The translations under genes and the position numbers were made by a program. Shown here piece after piece: positions 29,553-33,365 of a DNA stretch of 33,365 nucleotides (positions are counted from its first letter, which is position 1; every line of letters begins with the position of its first letter). This stretch comes from Streptomyces sp. PH10-H1. GTDB lineage: Bacteria > Actinomycetota > Actinomycetes > Streptomycetales > Streptomycetaceae. The notes beneath the pieces are model-generated. The model saw only the letters and a list, made by a program, of their open reading frames with translations. It had not been told where the DNA came from and made no database searches. The DNA lies in assembly GCF_030063355.1 (NCBI RefSeq), contig NZ_JASISZ010000081.1, positions 1 through 33,365 of the forward strand. Direction: 5' to 3'.

Positions 29553-30713
29553 ATGGCGATGATGCGGCTCCGGCGCGAGGATCCGCGTGTCGTCGGCTCG
29601 TTCCGGCTGCACCGGAGACTGGGCGCCGGCGGAATGGGCGTGGTCTACCTGGGCGCGGACAAGCGCGGCCAGCGGGTGGCGCTGAAGGTGATCAGGCCGG
29701 AGCTGGCCGAGGACCAGGAATTCCGCTCGCGGTTCGCGCGCGAGGTCTCGGCCGCGCGCCGGATTCGCGGCGGCTGCACGGCACGGCTGGTGGCGGCCGA
29801 TCTGGACGCGGACCGGCCGTGGTTCGCCACCCAGTACGTGCCCGGCCCCTCGCTGCACGACAAGGTCGCCGAGGAGGGGACGCTGCAGGCGTCCGAGGTC
29901 GCGGCGATCGGCGCGGCGCTCGCCGACGGCCTGGTGGCGGTGCACGAGGCCGGTGTGGTCCACCGCGACCTGAAGCCGTCGAACATCCTGCTGTCGCCGA
30001 AGGGCCCGCGGATCATCGACTTCGGTATCGCGTGGTCGACGGGGGCGAGCACCCTGACCCATGTGGGGACCGCCGTCGGCTCCCCCGGCTTCCTCGCCCC
30101 CGAGCAGGTGCGCGGCGCGGCCGTCACCCCAGCGACCGATGTGTTCGCCTTCGGGGCGACCCTCGCCTACGCGGCCACGGCGGACTCCCCGTTCGGACAG
30201 GGCAGTTCCGAGGTGATGCTGTACCGGGTGGTGCACGAGGAGCCGGATCTGAGCGGCGTGCCGGACGCGCTCGCGCCGCTGGTCTACGCGTGTCTCGCGA
30301 AGGACCCCGGGGACCGGCCGAGCACCGTACAACTGTCCGAGCGGCTGGCCGAGATCGCGGCGCGTGAGGCGCGCGGCCTCGGCGCGCCACGGCGCGAGGG
30401 GATGCCGAAGACGGCGGCCCCGCGCCCGGACCGGCCCACGGGGCGGCGGGCCGAGGAGTACGCCCAGCAGCACACCGAGCGGCGTACGGCGGGCGGCACC
30501 GCGTCCACCGCGCGGGCGACGGGCCGCACCCCCGTCCCGCGGCCGCCGGCGCAGCGCACCCCCGCGCCCAGGACCCCGGCCCGCACGCATGTGCCGCGCA
30601 GGACCGCGGGGCCGGACCGCCGGCTGCTGCGCCAGCGGCTCATCGTCTTCGTGATCGTGACGCTGCTGGCCGCTGTCTGCATCGCGGTCGCGCAGGGTTC
30701 CTGGCCGCACTGA
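29553..30713 (+). CDS. Membrane-anchored Ser/Thr protein kinase (Hanks type)
   Basis: 386 aa. Complete eukaryote-like kinase domain (16-275): glycine loop LGAGGMG (23-29), ATP lysine Lys45 (VALKVI), alpha-C Glu64, catalytic HRDLKPSN (137-144) with Asp139, DFG 156-158, activation-loop THVGTAVGSPGFLAPEQ with phosphorylatable Thr residues. A Pro/Arg/Thr-rich, unstructured linker (about 280-355) leads to one membrane helix at about 363-381, leaving only about five residues outside. It thus has no PASTA or other sensor domain, unlike PknB. Start ATG 29553 with GGGGAAG upstream. Monocistronic by spacing; targets unknown. Confidence 0.93.
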   Translation: MAMMRLRREDPRVVGSFRLHRRLGAGGMGVVYLGADKRGQRVALKVIRPELAEDQEFRSRFAREVSAARRIRGGCTARLVAADLDADRPWFATQYVPGPSLHDKVAEEGTLQASEVAAIGAALADGLVAVHEAGVVHRDLKPSNILLSPKGPRIIDFGIAWSTGASTLTHVGTAVGSPGFLAPEQVRGAAVTPATDVFAFGATLAYAATADSPFGQGSSEVMLYRVVHEEPDLSGVPDALAPLVYACLAKDPGDRPSTVQLSERLAEIAAREARGLGAPRREGMPKTAAPRPDRPTGRRAEEYAQQHTERRTAGGTASTARATGRTPVPRPPAQRTPAPRTPARTHVPRRTAGPDRRLLRQRLIVFVIVTLLAAVCIAVAQGSWPH

Positions 30714-30822
30714 CGCCCGCATCCGGTCCGTCCGCCCGCTTCGCCCGCCCACTTCGCCCGCCCGCCCGATCCCTCGTACTGCCCCGGGGGTCTGGCGTCG
30801 GTACCCTCTTGTCGGCTACATT

Positions 30823-30836
30823 ACCAAGCGCTTGCT
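30823..30836. promoter_or_regulatory. KstR2-type TetR operator upstream of the acyl-CoA dehydrogenases
   Basis: ACCAAGCGCTTGCT exactly fits the published KstR2 consensus AnCAAGnnCTTGnT, 40 bp before the first dehydrogenase start. A TetR-family repressor responding to a CoA ester is the likely binder; none is encoded in the window. Confidence 0.6.
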
Positions 30837-30875
30837 TAGTCGATGGATGATGCATGAGCGGGAAGGGCGCGGCGT

Positions 30876-32078
30876 ATGACGACCGAACCGGCGGACACCC
30901 CCGACGAGGAGGGCCTGCGCCACCGCGTGCGGGCGCTGCTCTCCGCGCACGACCCCGCCTCCACCGGCCGGCTGGACTTCCTGCGGGCCCGGTTCGACGC
31001 GGGGCTGGCCTGGGTGCACTATCCCCGGGGCCTGGGCGGCCTCAGCGCTCCCCGGTCCCTGCAGGGCATCGTGGAAGCGGAACTCGCGGCGGCCGGAGCC
31101 CCTGACAACGAACCGCGCCGGATCGGCATCGGCCTCGGCATGGCCGCCCCGACCGTCCTGAGCTTCGGCACCGAGGAGCAGAACGCCCGCTTCCTGCGTC
31201 CGCTGTGGACCGGCGAGGAGGTCTGGTGCCAGCTCTTCAGCGAGCCGGGCGCCGGCTCCGACCTGGCCTCGATCGGCACCCGCGCGGTACGTGACGGCGA
31301 CGACTGGGTGGTGACCGGCCAGAAGGTCTGGACGTCCAACGCCCACAACGCCCGCTGGGCCATCCTCATCGCCCGTACCGACCCCGGCCTGCCCAAGCAC
31401 CGCGGCATCACGTACTTCGTCTGCGATATGACCGACCCGGGCGTCGAGGTCCGCCCGCTGCGGCAGATCACCGGCGAGGCCGAGTTCAACGAGGTCTTCC
31501 TGACCGGCGTACGGATCCCGGACGCCCACCGGCTCGGGGCCGTCGGGGACGGCTGGCGGGTCGCCCAGACCACGCTCATGAACGAGCGGGTGGCGATCGG
31601 CGGCGCCTCCATCCCGCGCGAGGGCGGCATGATCGGAACCGTCGCCGCCACCTGGCGCGAGCGGCCCGAACTGCGCACCGCGGACCTCCACGACCGGCTG
31701 CTGCGGCTCTGGGTCGACTCCGAGGTCTCGCGGCTCACCGCAGAGCGGGTCCGCCAGCAGCTCGCCGCCGGGACGCCGGGCCCCGAGGGCTCCGGGCTCA
31801 AGCTCGCCTTCGCCCGCCTCAACCAGCAGATCAGCGGCCTGGAGGTCGAACTCCTCGGCGAGGACGGACTGCGCTACGGCGACTGGACGATGACCCGCCC
31901 CGAGACCGTCGACTTCTTCGGACGCGACGCGGGCTACCGCTATCTGCGCGCCAAGGGCAACTCGATCGAGGGCGGCACCTCCGAGATCCTGCGCAACATC
32001 GTCTCCGAGCGGGTCCTCGGTCTGCCCTCCGAGCCCCGCACCGACAAGGACGCCGCCTGGAAGGACCTGCCCCGATGA
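30876..32078 (+). CDS. Acyl-CoA dehydrogenase, subunit 1
   Basis: 400 aa FAD flavoprotein. Introduces a 2,3-double bond into an acyl-CoA. Signature CQLFSEPGAGSDLASI (about residues 117-132) and the FAD/substrate segment VWTSNAHNARWAILIARTD; the C-terminus NSIEGGTSEILRNIVSERVLGLP carries the Glu (of EGGT) that corresponds to the catalytic base position of medium-chain enzymes. It is coupled to a second, different dehydrogenase (ATGA overlap), an arrangement known from the alpha2beta2 FadE pairs of sterol side-chain and ring degradation in Mycobacterium. ATG 30876 has GGGAAGGG about 11 bases upstream. Confidence 0.92.
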   Translation: MTTEPADTPDEEGLRHRVRALLSAHDPASTGRLDFLRARFDAGLAWVHYPRGLGGLSAPRSLQGIVEAELAAAGAPDNEPRRIGIGLGMAAPTVLSFGTEEQNARFLRPLWTGEEVWCQLFSEPGAGSDLASIGTRAVRDGDDWVVTGQKVWTSNAHNARWAILIARTDPGLPKHRGITYFVCDMTDPGVEVRPLRQITGEAEFNEVFLTGVRIPDAHRLGAVGDGWRVAQTTLMNERVAIGGASIPREGGMIGTVAATWRERPELRTADLHDRLLRLWVDSEVSRLTAERVRQQLAAGTPGPEGSGLKLAFARLNQQISGLEVELLGEDGLRYGDWTMTRPETVDFFGRDAGYRYLRAKGNSIEGGTSEILRNIVSERVLGLPSEPRTDKDAAWKDLPR

Positions 32079-33232
32079 CGCAGCCGCCGCTTCAGCCTCA
32101 GGCTCAGCCCGGAACCCCCGATCTGCTGTACTCCGACGTCGAGGACGACCTGCGGTCCGCCGTACGCGGGCTGCTGGCGGACCACTGCCCGCCGACCGCG
32201 GTACTGGCGCGGATCGAGAGCGACACCCCGTACGACCTGGACCTCTGGCGCACGCTGGCCGCGGAGGTGGGCCTCGCGGGACTGCTCGTACCGGAGGAAC
32301 TCGGCGGCCACGGCGGCTCCGCGCGCGAGGCCGCGGTCGTGCTGGAGGAACTCGGCGCCACGGTGGCCCCGGTGCCGTTCCTCGGCAGCGCGGTGCTCGC
32401 CACCTCGGCGCTGCTGGCCGTCCCCGGAACGGCGGGCCCGCTGCTGAAGCGGCTCGCCTCCGGCGAGGCGACCGCGGCACTGGCCGTACCGCTGCCGACC
32501 GCGCCGGGCGCGGACTTCCCGCACGGCGTACGGGCCGATGCGGACGGCGTGCTCAGCGGACGGGTCACCAGCGTCGCCGACGCCTCGGCCGCCGACGTGC
32601 TCGTCGTACCGGCCGCCGGCCCCGGGGGGCCGGGTCTCTACGAGATCGCGGCCGACGCGCCCGGCGTACGGATCACCGTGCCGGTGGCGCTCGATCTGAC
32701 CCGGCCGATCGCCGACGTCACCTTCGACGCGGCCGCCGCCCGGCTCCTCGCCGGTCCTGACACCGCCACCGCCGCGCTGCACCGGGCCCTGCTCACCGGT
32801 GCGGGCCTGCTCGCCTCAGAACAGTTGGGCATCGCCCAGTGGTGCCTCGACGAGACCGTGCGCTACCTCAACGAACGGCATCAGTTCGGCCGTCCCGTCG
32901 GGTCCTTCCAGTCGCTGAAGCACCGGCTCGCCGACATCTGGCTCGAGGTCGTCTCGGCCCGCGCCGCCGCACGCAACGCCGCCGACGCGCTGGCCTCCGG
33001 CAGTCCCGACGCGGCCGTCGCGGTGGCGGTCGCCCAGGCGCACTGCGCGACGACCGCCGTTCACGCGGCCGAGGAGTGCATCCAGTTGCACGGCGGCATC
33101 GGCATGACCTGGGAGCACCCCGCCCACCTGTACCTCAAGCGCGCCAAAGCCGACGAGATCGCCCTCGGCACGCCGGGCCACCACCGGGCGGCTCTCGCCG
33201 AGTTGGTCGACCTTCCGGCGGTGTCCGGCTGA
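32075..33232 (+). CDS. Acyl-CoA dehydrogenase, subunit 2
   Basis: 385 aa. ATG overlaps the stop of subunit 1 (ATGA). ACAD fold with a diverged N-terminal/middle part; the C-terminal FAD-binding segments RHQFGRPVGSFQSLKHRLAD and CIQLHGGIGMTWEHPAHLYLKR are intact. In the position where subunit 1 has EGGTSE it continues LGTPGHHRAAL, so the catalytic Glu appears to be absent, as in the non-catalytic halves of FadE heterotetramers. It probably supplies part of the FAD site to subunit 1. The last codons and stop lie inside a 77-bp tandem repeat. Confidence 0.9.
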   Translation: MTQPPLQPQAQPGTPDLLYSDVEDDLRSAVRGLLADHCPPTAVLARIESDTPYDLDLWRTLAAEVGLAGLLVPEELGGHGGSAREAAVVLEELGATVAPVPFLGSAVLATSALLAVPGTAGPLLKRLASGEATAALAVPLPTAPGADFPHGVRADADGVLSGRVTSVADASAADVLVVPAAGPGGPGLYEIAADAPGVRITVPVALDLTRPIADVTFDAAAARLLAGPDTATAALHRALLTGAGLLASEQLGIAQWCLDETVRYLNERHQFGRPVGSFQSLKHRLADIWLEVVSARAAARNAADALASGSPDAAVAVAVAQAHCATTAVHAAEECIQLHGGIGMTWEHPAHLYLKRAKADEIALGTPGHHRAALAELVDLPAVSG

Positions 33233-33338
33233 CGCGGGTACGCAGCGTCGTGGCGGGGATCCGGGCGGCTCGCGCCGAGCTGGTCAACCTTCGGGCGGTG
33301 TCCGGCTGACGTGCGTGCGCAGCGTCGTGGCGGGGGTC
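33185..33338. repeat. 77-bp tandem duplication of the end of the second dehydrogenase gene
   Basis: Unit 33185-33261 is repeated at 33262-33338 with about 8 mismatches. The first unit encodes the C-terminus (ELVDLPAVSG, stop); the second has the same end in another frame (ELVNLRAVSG, stop). Confidence 0.9.
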
Positions 33339-33365
33339 GGAGGCGCGCCGGGGCACCACCTCGGC

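Noticed and set aside
30816..32480. Long minus-strand open frame (554 codons) opposite the dehydrogenases
   Set aside because: Typical high-GC antisense shadow; composition is Ala/Gly/Arg/Val with no motif, while both plus-strand genes show clear family signatures.

Overview
The window is chromosomal DNA of a Streptomyces (or very close actinomycete). It has very high GC, GTG and TTG starts, SsgB (a sporulation protein of morphologically complex actinobacteria) and a pdx / pim / thrS gene order that I know from Streptomyces and, in part, from Mycobacterium. All calls come from reading the sequence and recalling families; no searches were run.

Left third (1-14400). A minus-strand lipid operon runs pgsA-like (phosphatidylinositol phosphate synthase), patA-like acyltransferase and pimA with 4-base stop/start overlaps, followed by a LemA-like membrane protein, pdxS and the start of pdxT (PLP synthase). 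Divergent from it are an EF-G-like translational GTPase and an unrecognised 549-aa membrane protein. Next, on the minus strand, come a HIT hydrolase and thrS. A translationally coupled pair follows (a DUF4365 nuclease-like protein and an unknown 420-aa protein), divergent from a DEDDh exonuclease.

Middle (14400-22650). Two near-identical tRNA-Val(CAC) genes flank an SRPBCC protein and a decayed membrane-protein pseudogene. Then come a PGPGW membrane protein, ssgB, a CGNR zinc-finger regulator, a small membrane protein, a DsbA-like oxidoreductase, a double-GNAT protein, pabC and pabB (folate branch), and a tRNA-Gly/Cys/Val operon with a clear promoter.

Mobile element (22578-28271). An element with a 5,623-bp repeat unit sits in tRNA-Val(GAC), bounded by 71-bp direct repeats that contain practically the whole tRNA gene. 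It carries integrase, excisionase, an HUH rolling-circle Rep, a DnaJ-type zinc-finger protein, a GntR regulator and a GNAT acetyltransferase. This is the replication/integration half of an AICE (actinomycete integrative and conjugative element). No FtsK-like transfer gene is visible; in its place is about 690 bp of non-coding DNA with nested inverted repeats.

Right end (28272-33365). A short membrane protein, a 76-aa protein, a Ser/Thr kinase with a C-terminal membrane anchor, and a coupled pair of acyl-CoA dehydrogenases. The pair is preceded by a palindrome that exactly fits the published KstR2 consensus and followed by a 77-bp tandem duplication of the last gene's end.
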